Shown: positions 7,759 to 16,582, counted from the stretch's first letter. The stretch is 64,000 nt of DNA from Desulfovibrio sp. A2 (GCF_000226255.1 NZ_AGFG01000058.1:1-64000); one strand, 5' to 3'. The notes: generated by a model not told the origin, from the letters alone. Translations and numbers: made by a program.

Positions 7759-10092
7759 ATGTCCCCCAGCGAAGTGGTCCGCGTAAGCGGCATGGAAGAC
7801 GGAAAGCGCATCGAATCGCGCATTCTCGAAGAGCGCCTGCAAGGCGTCGTGCGCGACGGCGCGCGCAACGTGGAAGTGGATGCCTGCGGTCAGCACGGCA
7901 TCGGCGGGCGCTTGTGGATATCGGAGCAGGAACCCGTGCACGTCACCGTGCGCGGGTCGTCGGGCCAGCGGCTGGGTTCGCTGGGCAGCACCGGCACCAC
8001 GGTGGAAGTGTTCGGCCCCGCGTCGGACGACGTGGGCTGGCTGAACGCGGGCGCCAACATCGTCGTGCATGGCAACGCCGGCAACGGCGCGTGCAACGGC
8101 ATGGCCCAGGGGCGCGTGTACGTCGGCGGCAACATCGGCTCGCGCGGCATGACCATGACCAAGCACAACCCGCGCTTTTCCGCGCCGGAACTGTGGGTGC
8201 TGGGCGGCGTTGGCGACTACTTCGCCGAGTTCATGGCGGGCGGCACCGCAGTGGTCTGCGGCGTGGGCGCGCAGAACCCCGCCAACGTGCTGGGCTACCG
8301 CCCCTGCGTGGGCATGGTGGGCGGGCGCATCTACGTGCATGGCCCGCACGAGGGCTTTTCGCAGGCCGACGCCAAGCAGGTGGCCATCGACGATGCCGCC
8401 TGGGCGTGGCTGACCGAAAATCTGGCCGGGTTCCTGGCCGCCATCGGCAAGTCGGACCTGCTGGCCGGGCTTTCGGTGCGCGAGGACTGGCAGTGCATCG
8501 CCGCGCGCGGCCCGTTCGAGAAGACGGGCAAGAAGCGCCGCGCCATCGCCGATTTTCGCCGCAACGTGTGGGAGAAGGAGCTGGGCATGGGCGGCCTTGT
8601 GGGCGACCTGACCTCGGTGGACCGCAGCCCCATTCCGCTCATCACCACCGGCGAGCTGCGCCGCTTCGTGCCGGTGTGGGAAAACGGGCAGCACATGGCC
8701 CCCTGCCAGTCCAGCTGTCCCACCGGCATGCCGGTGCAGGAGCGCTGGCGGCTGGTGCGCGAAGGCCTCATCGACGAGGCGGTGGACGTGGCCCTGGCCT
8801 ACACCCCCTTCCCGGCCACCGTGTGCGGCTACCTGTGCCCCAACCTGTGCATGCAGGGCTGTTCGCGCAGCCTGCAACGCATGAAGCCCGTGGACATCAC
8901 CCAGATCGGCAAGGCGGGCGCTGCATCGCGCGCGCCCAAGCTGCCGCCCCTCACCGGCACCAAGGTGGCCGTCATCGGCGGCGGCGCGGCGGGCATCTCG
9001 GTGGCGTGGCAACTGCGCATGCGCGGCATCGCCGCCACCGTGTACGACATGGAGAAGGAACTGGGCGGCAAGATCAGCTCGGCCATTCCCGGCAGCCGCA
9101 TCCCGCAGGACGTGCTGGACGCGGAACTGGCGCGCGCCCGCGAGGTGCTGCCCCACGTGCACCTGCAACAGCGCCTGGGCAAGGAAGAGTTCGCCCAGCT
9201 GAAGTCCGACAACGACTTCGTGGTGCTGGCCACCGGGGCCAACACTCCGCGCATGCTGCCCGTGCCCGGCAAGGAACTGGCGCGCACCGCGCTGGAATTC
9301 CTGAAGTCGGCCAAGTCCGGCTCCGGCACCGTGGGCAAGCGGGTGGTCATCGTGGGTGCGGGCAACGTGGGTTGCGACGTGGCCACCGAGGCCGCGCGGC
9401 TGGGGGCGGAATCCATCACCCTCATCGACATCCAGACCCCGGCGGCCTTCGGCAAGGAAAAGGAAGAGGCGGAACACGTGGGGGCCACCTTCCGCTGGCC
9501 CTGCTTCACCAAAGAGATCACCGCCGAAGGGCTGGTGCTGACCACCGGCGAGCTGCTGCCCGCCGAAACGGTCATCTTCTCCATCGGCGATGCGCCCGGC
9601 CTCGACTACCTGTCCGACGACATCGCCGTGGAGCGCGGGCACGTGGTGGTCAACGACATCCAGCAGACCACCGACGCGCGCGTCTTCGCCATCGGCGACG
9701 CGGTGCGCCCCGGTCTGCTCACCCAGGCCATCGGCATGGGCCGCAAGGCCGCCGAAGCCATCGTGGAGATGGCCGAAGGCAAGCGCCCCGTGTCCGACAC
9801 CCGCAAGATGATCGATTATTCCCGCGTGAAGCTGGAATACTTCGACCCGCGTATCGACAACTTCCAGGATCTCGGCCAGTGCGGCGACGCCTGCGCCAGT
9901 TGCGGCGCGTGCCGCGACTGCGGCATCTGCGAGACCATCTGCCCGCAGGCGGCCATCAGCCGCCGCGAAGTGCAGGGCGGTTGCGGCTTCGAGATGGCCG
10001 TGGACGCCGAAAAGTGCATCGGCTGCGGCTTCTGCGCCGGGGCCTGCCCGTGCGGCATCTGGAACCTGGTCGAAAATACTCCCATGGAATAA
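7759..10092 (+). CDS. fused glutamate synthase subunit: GXGXG domain + GltD-like FAD oxidoreductase + ferredoxin
   Basis: 777-residue fusion. Residues 1-250 form the GXGXG beta-helix domain (the C-terminal domain of GltB, a separate GltB3 subunit in archaea). Residues about 300-690 form a GltD-like oxidoreductase: N-terminal Fe-S cysteines C316QSSC320PTGMP and C356GYLCPNLCMQGC, a first dinucleotide fold VAVIGGGAAGIS near 404, a second VVIVGAGNVGCD near 529, and AIGDAVRP. The C-terminus adds a ferredoxin with CASCGACRDCGICETICP and CIGCGFCAGACPCGIW. The role is to carry electrons from NAD(P)H, or to ferredoxin, to the FMN subunit and to complete the synthase barrel. A GGAG site precedes ATG 7759. 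It is the third gene of the unit, separated by a 338-bp spacer that holds a repeat. Confidence 0.88.
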   Translation: MSPSEVVRVSGMEDGKRIESRILEERLQGVVRDGARNVEVDACGQHGIGGRLWISEQEPVHVTVRGSSGQRLGSLGSTGTTVEVFGPASDDVGWLNAGANIVVHGNAGNGACNGMAQGRVYVGGNIGSRGMTMTKHNPRFSAPELWVLGGVGDYFAEFMAGGTAVVCGVGAQNPANVLGYRPCVGMVGGRIYVHGPHEGFSQADAKQVAIDDAAWAWLTENLAGFLAAIGKSDLLAGLSVREDWQCIAARGPFEKTGKKRRAIADFRRNVWEKELGMGGLVGDLTSVDRSPIPLITTGELRRFVPVWENGQHMAPCQSSCPTGMPVQERWRLVREGLIDEAVDVALAYTPFPATVCGYLCPNLCMQGCSRSLQRMKPVDITQIGKAGAASRAPKLPPLTGTKVAVIGGGAAGISVAWQLRMRGIAATVYDMEKELGGKISSAIPGSRIPQDVLDAELARAREVLPHVHLQQRLGKEEFAQLKSDNDFVVLATGANTPRMLPVPGKELARTALEFLKSAKSGSGTVGKRVVIVGAGNVGCDVATEAARLGAESITLIDIQTPAAFGKEKEEAEHVGATFRWPCFTKEITAEGLVLTTGELLPAETVIFSIGDAPGLDYLSDDIAVERGHVVVNDIQQTTDARVFAIGDAVRPGLLTQAIGMGRKAAEAIVEMAEGKRPVSDTRKMIDYSRVKLEYFDPRIDNFQDLGQCGDACASCGACRDCGICETICPQAAISRREVQGGCGFEMAVDAEKCIGCGFCAGACPCGIWNLVENTPME

Positions 10093-10125
10093 CCGGGGCA
10101 CGCCCCGGGCGATTACTGGAATAAG

Positions 10126-10168
10126 GAAAAACGGGCGGTCCTTCCCACGGAAGGACCGCCCGTTCGCG
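10126..10168. terminator. bidirectional terminator between glt and ars operons
   Basis: 13-bp perfect stem (10131-10143 with 10151-10163), 7-nt loop. The minus-strand side ends in a T5 run (end of arsA). The plus-strand side (end of the glt operon) has only TTCGCGTTGTT. The two operons converge here. Confidence 0.85.
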
Positions 10169-10218
10169 TTGTTGCCAAGGTGGTCGGCCAGGTCTGGCCC
10201 CTGCTTCGGGGGCTGCCG

Positions 10219-11961
10219 CTACAGGCTGTCCAGGAGCCTGTTGACGGGCTCGTCATGCACCCATGGGATCGTGGCGGTGTGGCCCGCGCTCAGCGCGTTG
10301 ACCTTGTTGATCCAGCCTGCTTCGGCGGTAGCCCTGTGGCGCAGTATGGAACTGTCCGTTTCAAGGCGCGAGAAGCACTGGTTGGCGACCCACCACTGGG
10401 TGTGAATGCCCGCGCGGCGCAAATCGGCTTGCAGCCTCTCTGCCTCGAAGACGGGGGTGGCCTCCGGAAGCGTGACGATGACGACTTCCGTTTGCCGCGG
10501 GTCGCGCAGCCTGGGAAGAAGGTTCCTAACGGAAGGCGGGATGATGCCCTTGGTCCGCTGCACTTCCTTGTGGTGGCTTTGGGTCGCGTCCAGCAGAAGC
10601 AGCGTATGGCCGGTGGGGGCGGTGTCGATGATGACGACTTCTTCATCGGCCTTGTCCACGATTTCGGCGAAAGCCCGGAATACGGCAATTTCCTGGGTGC
10701 AGGGCGAGCGCAGGTCTTCCTCGATATATGCGATGTCATCCTTGCTCATGACCTGCATTGCCGTGTCCAGCACCTCCTTGCGGTACCTGTGCAGTTCCTC
10801 CTGTTCGTCGATACGGCTCAGGGTGATGTTTGGCGAGCTTTTCATGATGGTTTGCAGATCGCTTGCCGGGTCGGTGGACGTAAGGTGCACCTTGGCTCCC
10901 TTTCTTGCCAGCCCCAGGGCGATGACCGCCGCGATGGTCGTCTTGCCCACGCCCCCCTTGCCCATGGTGAAGATGACCTTCTTTCCGGTGGCATGCAGAT
11001 CCGCGACAAGGTCGCCCAGCGTCCGGGTTTGTTCCGGATGCTCCACCGTGGCGGGCTGTGCCGGGTGCTTGCCGGTAAGGAAGGCACGGACGCCGTCCAG
11101 CCCGAGAATGTTGTAGGGCACGAGCGGAATCGCGTAGGTGCGGATTCCCGCCAGTTGCTGCGGAATGTTGCGCAGCGCAGCCTGCTGCTTCGCATGGAGT
11201 TTGCCTGAAACGGCGTCGGTGGGGTTTTCCAGGACGGCGTTGATGATGAGTATCTGGTTTTTTATTCCCAGGTCGCGCAGTTCCGCGCTGGAGCGGCCTG
11301 CCTCCTCCAAGGGCGCGGCATCCGGCCGGGACACCAGGACGAGTGTCGTTGCGGCGGCATCGCCCAGGGCGTCCACGGCGTGGCGGTACATGGCCTGCTT
11401 GCCTTCCAGCCCGGCAAGCTGCCCCAGGCACGAAGCGCCGTGCGTGCTTTCGCTGATGAAGGAACTCCACGCCGAGGGCAGTTGCAGCATGCGCAGGGTG
11501 TGGCCTGTCGGCGCGGTATCGAAAATGATGTGGTCGTATTCGCGGTTGATGGCGTCGTCCGTGAGAAACGTCGTGAACTGGTCGAACGCCGCTATCTCCA
11601 GGGTGCAGGATCCGGAGAGCTGTTCTTCCATGCTGGCGATGGCGCTGTCGGGCAATTTGCCCCTGTATGGCGCGACAACGGATTCCCGGTATTCCCGCGC
11701 GGCTTCTTCCGGGTCCAGGTTGGCGACCACCAGCCCGTCGACGCCGTGTATCGGAACACCACGGCCATCGAGTTCGGTGTTGAACACGTCTTGCAGGTTG
11801 GAAGCCGGGTCGGTGCTGATCAGCAGGATTCTTTTCCCCTGGTCGGCCAGCGTTACGGCAACGGCGCAGGCGACCGAGGTTTTTCCCACGCCGCCCTTGC
11901 CGGTGAAGAACAGGTATTTGGTCAGCGGCATCGAGCCAAGGTCGAACGGCGCGAACGTCAT
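10219..11961 (-). CDS. arsA: arsenite-stimulated ATPase ArsA
   Basis: Two-lobed pump ATPase, 580 residues (plasmid R773 ArsA has 583), normally energising ArsB-type arsenite export. Each half has a P-loop GKGGVGKT (residues 21-28 and again in the second half), a switch STDPAS and the signature DTAPTGHT. The three metalloid-binding cysteines of ArsA all have equivalents: GSCTLEIAAFD, HGASCLGQLAG and SPCTQEIAVF. The start is taken at ATG 11961, which follows GGAAGGA; an ATG at 11997, only 4 nt after the arsD stop, would add 12 residues. It is the last gene of arsR-arsD-arsA. No arsB or acr3 efflux gene follows, so the ATPase must act with a pump encoded elsewhere. Confidence 0.95.
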   Translation of the reverse strand: MTFAPFDLGSMPLTKYLFFTGKGGVGKTSVACAVAVTLADQGKRILLISTDPASNLQDVFNTELDGRGVPIHGVDGLVVANLDPEEAAREYRESVVAPYRGKLPDSAIASMEEQLSGSCTLEIAAFDQFTTFLTDDAINREYDHIIFDTAPTGHTLRMLQLPSAWSSFISESTHGASCLGQLAGLEGKQAMYRHAVDALGDAAATTLVLVSRPDAAPLEEAGRSSAELRDLGIKNQILIINAVLENPTDAVSGKLHAKQQAALRNIPQQLAGIRTYAIPLVPYNILGLDGVRAFLTGKHPAQPATVEHPEQTRTLGDLVADLHATGKKVIFTMGKGGVGKTTIAAVIALGLARKGAKVHLTSTDPASDLQTIMKSSPNITLSRIDEQEELHRYRKEVLDTAMQVMSKDDIAYIEEDLRSPCTQEIAVFRAFAEIVDKADEEVVIIDTAPTGHTLLLLDATQSHHKEVQRTKGIIPPSVRNLLPRLRDPRQTEVVIVTLPEATPVFEAERLQADLRRAGIHTQWWVANQCFSRLETDSSILRHRATAEAGWINKVNALSAGHTATIPWVHDEPVNRLLDSL

Positions 11962-12001
11962 GATTCCTTCCGTGTCTGTGTTTGCGATAAATTTCATGAT
12001 G

Positions 12002-12325
12002 CTACAGCGGCATGAGCACGTTGCGGGCTCCGGTCCATCTGATGAATTCCTCGTTGGTCGGGTAGGCCCGTGATTTGACCACCTCGCCGTCAACGAGGGT
12101 GAGGGGCAGTATTTCCACCCCTTCCCGCTCAAGCGCCGCGCTTACCGTGGGGTTCGCGATGAACTGCTGCGGCTGTTGCGCGAGGTTGAACCGTTCGCAG
12201 TCCACCCCCTGCGCCTGCAACTGGCCGATCATGGTGGCAACCCGCAGAAGTTCCGGGTCTACCCCCGGTCCGCATACGCCGGTGGCGCAGCAAAGGGCGG
12301 GATCATAAATGGAGAGTTTCGGCAT
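12002..12325 (-). CDS. arsD: arsenite metallochaperone ArsD
   Basis: 107-residue ArsD, a cytosolic thioredoxin-fold chaperone that binds As(III) or Sb(III) and hands it to ArsA. The key cysteines are at the expected places: C12, C13 and C18 in PALCCATGVCG. The distal cysteine pairs of some longer ArsD proteins are absent, which is common. FIRWTGA and the C-terminal end are also family-like. It lies between arsR and arsA in the same direction, the usual order. A ribosome site (AAGGAG-like) precedes the ATG at 12325. The 108-bp spacer to arsR is longer than needed but shows no terminator. Confidence 0.93.
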   Translation of the reverse strand: MPKLSIYDPALCCATGVCGPGVDPELLRVATMIGQLQAQGVDCERFNLAQQPQQFIANPTVSAALEREGVEILPLTLVDGEVVKSRAYPTNEEFIRWTGARNVLMPL

Positions 12326-12433
12326 CGCGGTTTCTCCTTGGCATGTGGCGCGCCGTCGCGGGCGGCATGCCGAGTGATATTCGTTGAAGTGTTGAAGTGT
12401 TCGGGCGCAAGGCGCCCCGGTTTCGCGCCGTTC

Positions 12434-12787
12434 TTATCCGTGGTCCGGCAGCACTGCGGGCTCCACCCGGCTTGCTTCGCGGTAGTTGCTGCACTGCGCG
12501 GGGTTTCCGGAACAACATTCGGAGGTGAGGTAGGCGATAAGGTCCAGCATGAGCGGGATTTCGGCGCGGTAACGCAGGAACTTGCCTTCCTTCTCCATGG
12601 TGATGAGCCCGGCGTGCGCGAGGGCCTTGAGGTGGAAGGAAAGATTGCTTGCGGAAACGTTGAGCAGCCTTGCGATATCTCCTGCGACGAGACCGGCGGG
12701 TGCGTGCCTGATCAGCAGTCTGAACAGGTCCAATCGGGTGCCTGAAGATAGCGCTTCAAAAAGCGTCACCGCATGTTTTGTTTTCAT
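12434..12787 (-). CDS. arsR: ArsR-family metalloid-responsive repressor
   Basis: 117-residue winged-helix repressor of the ars operon. The DNA-recognition region is visible as VAGDIARLLNVSASNLSFHLKAL, split here as VAGDIARLLN and SASNLSFHL, followed by the wing EKEGKFLRYRAEI. The inducer cysteines are not the R773 CxC pair in the recognition helix: instead a C-terminal SECCSGNPAQC gives a vicinal pair plus one more cysteine, as in the Acidithiobacillus type. The start is the ATG at 12787, matching the known N-terminal MKTKHAVTLFEALSS pattern; upstream in-frame codons extend into non-coding DNA. There is no ribosome-binding site: the promoter at 12794-12822 predicts that the message begins at or next to the ATG (leaderless). 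Confidence 0.93.
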   Translation of the reverse strand: MKTKHAVTLFEALSSGTRLDLFRLLIRHAPAGLVAGDIARLLNVSASNLSFHLKALAHAGLITMEKEGKFLRYRAEIPLMLDLIAYLTSECCSGNPAQCSNYREASRVEPAVLPDHG

Positions 12788-12793
12788 AAATAA

Positions 12794-12822
12794 ACAATAC
12801 AACAACAGTTGAAATGTGTCAA
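12794..12822 (-). promoter_or_regulatory. ars promoter with probable ArsR operator
   Basis: On the minus strand TTGACA (12822-12817), 17-bp spacer, TATTGT (12799-12794). The +1 base expected 7 nt downstream is the A of the arsR ATG. The spacer holds a small palindrome CAAC-T-GTTG followed by another GTTG, a plausible operator. Confidence 0.7.
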
Positions 12823-13058
12823 GGGCGCTTGCCTTGGCGGGGCCGCGTCGACATGCCCGTGACGACGGAACTGCCCAGAAGCGCAAGGGGCGTGACGGAG
12901 GGACGCGCATTCCGGCTTGAGCCGCCGGGACGGTACACGGGTTCGCGGCGGGGCGCAGGGGCAGCCTGTGCGCGCACGCCGAATCCGGGCGGTTTCTTCG
13001 GGCGTATCCCCTCGGCCCGGCGTGCCGCCGAGGGGCGAAAGAACCACCAAGTCGACGT

Positions 13059-13862
13059 TTATCGCAGGATGAACCCCATGGTCTTCAGGTCCTTGGCCCA
13101 GCACCCCCACGGCCCGGTCAGGAAGGTGGCCTGCATGGTCTTGGGGTTGAAGCGCACCTTGGCGTCCTGGTCCAGGTGGCACTGGCGGTCGTAGTTGGTG
13201 TGGGTGATGCGCAGGGTCCACGTGCCGTCCTTGTTGGGGCAGGTTTCCTCCACGTACACCGGGTGGCCGGTGGGCATGCCCCGGCCTTTGTTGGCGTCCA
13301 GCACCATGACCGAGCCGGGCGTAGGCGTGCGAGTGGTGGCCCCGCTGCGCTGGGCGCAGGCGAACCACTGCACCGGGCTGGTGTCGCCCAGGCGGCAGGT
13401 GTCGATGCCGGTGCGGCAGCGGGCGTAGATCAGGCTCTGCGGCTGGCAGCGCCCGGCGACCTTCACCGTCTTGCCCTTCTTGTCCTTTTTGGTGGTGGTC
13501 GCGCCGGGGCGCAGCGAATAGCACTGGCCGCGCACCTTTTCCTGGTTCATGGACACGCACTGGCCTTGCAGCACGCCGGTCAGCGGATCGCACGCGGCGT
13601 CGTCCGGCGTGTTGGGCGAGTGGGGCTTGCGGGCGGCATCGCGCATCCTGGCGGCTTCGGCGTCCTGATCGGCGCCGGGCGCGGGTTGCGTCTGGGCCGT
13701 GGATGCGGGGGGCGTGGCGTCGGCTACGGGCGTGGGCTTGGCGCACCCGGAGAGCATGAGCGCCGCCAGCAGCAGGGCGGGGATCAGACCGGACAGAGGG
13801 CCGGATACGACGGCGGACACGGGGGCAGGCAGGGAATGGCGAAGAGCGCGGGTGCCGGGCAC
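13059..13862 (-). CDS. cysteine-rich lipoprotein of unknown function
   Basis: 267 residues with a lipoprotein signal (ALLLAALMLSGC at about 29-40), then a Pro/Ala/Thr linker and a C-terminal domain of about 180 residues carrying about ten cysteines, probably disulfide-bonded outside the cytoplasm. Within it QWFACAQRSG, PGSVMVLDA, GHPVYVEE and HTNYD appear in an order reminiscent of CHAP/NlpC-type cysteine peptidase folds (Cys, then an SVMV strand, then His). The match is weak and only suggestive. It is divergent from another cysteine-rich exported protein at 14170. The start at 13862 has no strong ribosome site, but the signal peptide supports it. Confidence 0.7.
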   Translation of the reverse strand: MPGTRALRHSLPAPVSAVVSGPLSGLIPALLLAALMLSGCAKPTPVADATPPASTAQTQPAPGADQDAEAARMRDAARKPHSPNTPDDAACDPLTGVLQGQCVSMNQEKVRGQCYSLRPGATTTKKDKKGKTVKVAGRCQPQSLIYARCRTGIDTCRLGDTSPVQWFACAQRSGATTRTPTPGSVMVLDANKGRGMPTGHPVYVEETCPNKDGTWTLRITHTNYDRQCHLDQDAKVRFNPKTMQATFLTGPWGCWAKDLKTMGFILR

Positions 13863-14169
13863 GGTTCCTCCGGGTTGGCGTGGTAAGGTGCGGGCCGCCT
13901 GGGCCCGTGCGCGTCGCGTCGCGCGCCGTCCGTTGTCGTCGTCTATCCGGGCGGGTGGGGCGCGTCAATGTGATGATGGGTGATGATGGGCGATGATGGG
14001 CGACGCGGACAATGGAGGCGGGGAGGGGGATGGGGACAGGGCGCGGCGGGCCTCGACCCGATTCCGCTGGTTTCTGGGACTCCGTGGTGCGGCGGGGGGT
14101 TGCGGCTGGCTGCCACTGCGGTATGGTGGAGACAAGTACCGCAAGGCAACCGACTGCATGGGGTGAACG
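13863..14169. other. divergent spacer with 10-bp tandem repeat
   Basis: Between two divergent exported-protein genes. At about 13970-14000 a GATGATGGGY unit repeats three times in a row. No gene seen. Confidence 0.5.
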
Positions 14170-14637
14170 ATGCACGGAACGGAGCAGGTAGGCCGGATGG
14201 ACGGGGGAGGCGGCGCGGAACAGCGTCTGACGGGGCAGGAGCGGGGAACGGTACGCGCCGCGCGCGGCCTGTTCCGGCTGTCGATGGCTCTGCTCGTGCC
14301 GGTCGTGGTGGCGGGGCTGGTGGCGTTGGCCGTGCCTGCCCGCGCGCTGGACGACATCGCCAATCTCAAGGGCATGGGCGTGGTGGCGGCCGGACAGGTC
14401 AAGAGGCTGGACTGCCCGGCCTCGGGCCGCTTCAACTGCAACTCGTGGCCCAGCAATTTCTTGAAGTTCGAGTACGAGAACATCTGCTTCGCCACCGACC
14501 CCGGCGTGTGCGGCGCGTACTGCAAGGGCATCCTGGCCACGGACAAAAGCAAGTCCGTGTATTTCTTCGAGTCCTTGCCGGGTGGCGACCTGGCCCAGCG
14601 CCGGGCGCGCGGCTACGAGTGCCCGCCCGGCTTCTAG
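14170..14637 (+). CDS. small exported cysteine-rich protein
   Basis: 155 residues, not recognised. After a charged N-terminus of about 35 residues comes a hydrophobic signal (MALLVPVVVAGLVALAVPARA, in two parts: MALLVPVVVAG and LVALAVPARA) with a predicted cleavage after ARA near residue 59. The mature part of about 95 residues has six cysteines (LDCPASG, FNCNSW, ENICFA, GVCGAYC, YECPPGF), so disulfide bonding in the periplasm is likely. A shorter start at ATG 14284 would give a more normal signal peptide length; ATG 14170 is kept because GGGGTGA lies just upstream. It is divergent from the cysteine-rich lipoprotein at 13059. Confidence 0.6.
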   Translation: MHGTEQVGRMDGGGGAEQRLTGQERGTVRAARGLFRLSMALLVPVVVAGLVALAVPARALDDIANLKGMGVVAAGQVKRLDCPASGRFNCNSWPSNFLKFEYENICFATDPGVCGAYCKGILATDKSKSVYFFESLPGGDLAQRRARGYECPPGF

Positions 14638-14893
14638 GGCGGGCGTTGCACCTCCCGTCGTCCGCCTTGTTTCGCGGGTGCTCGAAGTGATGGCGTGAGC
14701 GGCCCGGCGTGCTTCCGGGCGAACTCCCGTCGTTCGGTTCCCCGCGTTCAAGCTGCCCGATCCTCCTCCGGCTCCCCCCATCCCCGCAACCCGGCCCGGC
14801 GCGTGCCGCCGGTGGGGGCCGCTTTGCCCGGCGCGGCGGATGTGCTACGGAACCCGCACATCCTGCCCGTTTCGCACACCCACCGGAGGTTCC

Positions 14894-16582
14894 ATGCCCG
14901 CCACCGACGCCCCCCTCGCCAAATGGATGTTCCTGCACCTGCTGCACGGCTTCAGCCAGTCGGGCTACGCCATGGCCGGGGCCAACGAACTGCTGGGCGA
15001 ACTGGACAAGCTGCACCCCCAGCAGCGCAAGGCGCGGGTGCTGTTCGGCACGGGGCTGCTGCGCCAGGCGCTGCTGCTGAACCCGCTGGATGCGGGCCTG
15101 CGCGGGCTGGTGGGGCAGTTGGGCGGCATGTCGCCGCCGTCGTCCGCCTACGCCGCGTGGCTGAAGGCGTCCGCCGCCGTGCTGGACGGCCAGCCGCAGG
15201 TGCCCGCCAACGAGGCCTTCGGCCGGGCCTGGGACCTGCCCGCCGACCCGGACGCGGTGCTGGCCGCGTGCCGCGAATCCACCGCCCCCGGCGACGTGTT
15301 CGCCTGCCTGATGCGTCTGTGGGAAATGGGCGTGTGGGAACAGACGGCGGCGGGCATCGCGCATTTTCTCGCATCCCCGGCGGCCCCGGCGGGCGCGGGC
15401 GTGCTGGCCCACGCCGCCCATGCGGCGGGCGACGCCGCCCTGCGCGACGAACTGCTGGCCAAAGCCCTGCCGTGCCCGCTGGTTACCCTGCTGCACGCCC
15501 GCATGGCCGAGGCCGCCGCCGATCTTTCCACGGCCCGCGTCCTGTACATCGAGGCGCTGGACGCAGAGCCCGCCCTGCTGTTTCTGGTGCGCCACCTGGC
15601 CCAGATGGGCAGGCCCGAGGCCCCGGCCTCGGTGCTGGAGGGGCGGCGCATCGGCGTCGGCTTCTATACCTGGAACAAGTTGCAGGTGACCCTGGACACC
15701 CTGGCCAGCCTGCTGGCGTCGGACATCGGGGGGGCGCACGTGGCGCTCATCAACAACGGGTCCACGGCCTTTTCCCGCGACGAGTTCGAGGCGGGCGTGC
15801 GCGCGGTGGCCGCCGGGCGGCAGGTGGAACTGATCCAGTTGCCCATCAACATCGGCGCGCCCGCCGCCCGCAACTGGCTGTGGCACCTCGACTCCATGCG
15901 CGACAAGGACCTGTTCGCCTTCCTGGACGACGACGTGCTGCTGCCGCGTACGTGGCTGCGCAACTACGTGCAGGACATGGACGAAATGCCCGGCACCGTT
16001 GTCGCCGGCCCGCAGGGGGTGAACCCCGGCACGCTGCCCACGGTGCAGTACGTGGCCCGCTTTTTCGAGAAGACCGGCAAGCACCTCATCCGGTTCACCA
16101 ACAATGCGCCGCTGGTCATGGATTTCGGCCAGTACGGGCAGCGCCGCCCGTGCCTTTCGGTGATGGGCTGCTGCCATCTGCTGGACAAGGCGGCCTGCGC
16201 CCGGCTGGGCGTGCCCGATTTCGATCTGCGCTTCTCGCCCTCGCAGGTGGATGACCTGGAGCACGACATCCAGGTGTGGAAGGCGGGCGGCCGGGTGGTC
16301 TACGACGGCCGGGTGCGCGTGGTGCACCGCCAGGACGCCGGGCGCGCCGCGCCGCTGTCCGAGGCCTCGTGGGGGCACGTGTGGGGCAACCATTACAAGA
16401 TGGAGCGCAAGTTCACCGAACAAGAACTGGCCAGCGTGGACAGGGCCACCCGCGCCGCCGACGTGGCCGACCTGGTGGACGCCTACGAGGCAGTGGCCGC
16501 GCAACTGCCCCCGGCCGCCCGGTCGTACGTGGGCCTGTGCGTGCGTACCCTGCAGGCGGCGGCCGCCGAGAGCGCATTGTAG
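14894..16582 (+). CDS. GT-A (family 2-like) glycosyltransferase with long N-terminal helical domain
   Basis: 562 residues. The first about 235 residues are Ala/Leu-rich, helical and repeat-like, without a recognised catalytic motif. The C-terminal part is a GT2-type glycosyltransferase: VGFYTWNKLQVTLDTL, the nucleotide-binding ALINNGS, LPINIGAPAARNW, and the metal-binding FAFLDDDVLLP (DxD) near residue 344. PSQVDDLEHDIQVW may be the catalytic-base region. The start ATG at 14894 follows GGAGG by 5 nt; an ATG at 14840 is rejected because it lacks such a site. The acceptor is unknown; helical N-terminal regions like this may bind a protein or glycan partner. The next gene, which converges on it, is also glycosyltransferase-like. 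Confidence 0.8.
   Translation: MPATDAPLAKWMFLHLLHGFSQSGYAMAGANELLGELDKLHPQQRKARVLFGTGLLRQALLLNPLDAGLRGLVGQLGGMSPPSSAYAAWLKASAAVLDGQPQVPANEAFGRAWDLPADPDAVLAACRESTAPGDVFACLMRLWEMGVWEQTAAGIAHFLASPAAPAGAGVLAHAAHAAGDAALRDELLAKALPCPLVTLLHARMAEAAADLSTARVLYIEALDAEPALLFLVRHLAQMGRPEAPASVLEGRRIGVGFYTWNKLQVTLDTLASLLASDIGGAHVALINNGSTAFSRDEFEAGVRAVAAGRQVELIQLPINIGAPAARNWLWHLDSMRDKDLFAFLDDDVLLPRTWLRNYVQDMDEMPGTVVAGPQGVNPGTLPTVQYVARFFEKTGKHLIRFTNNAPLVMDFGQYGQRRPCLSVMGCCHLLDKAACARLGVPDFDLRFSPSQVDDLEHDIQVWKAGGRVVYDGRVRVVHRQDAGRAAPLSEASWGHVWGNHYKMERKFTEQELASVDRATRAADVADLVDAYEAVAAQLPPAARSYVGLCVRTLQAAAAESAL

Noticed and set aside
7456..10101. Minus-strand open frame of 881 codons opposite the glutamate synthase fusion
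   Set aside because: His/Ala/Gly-rich shadow translation; the plus-strand frame has full enzyme motifs.
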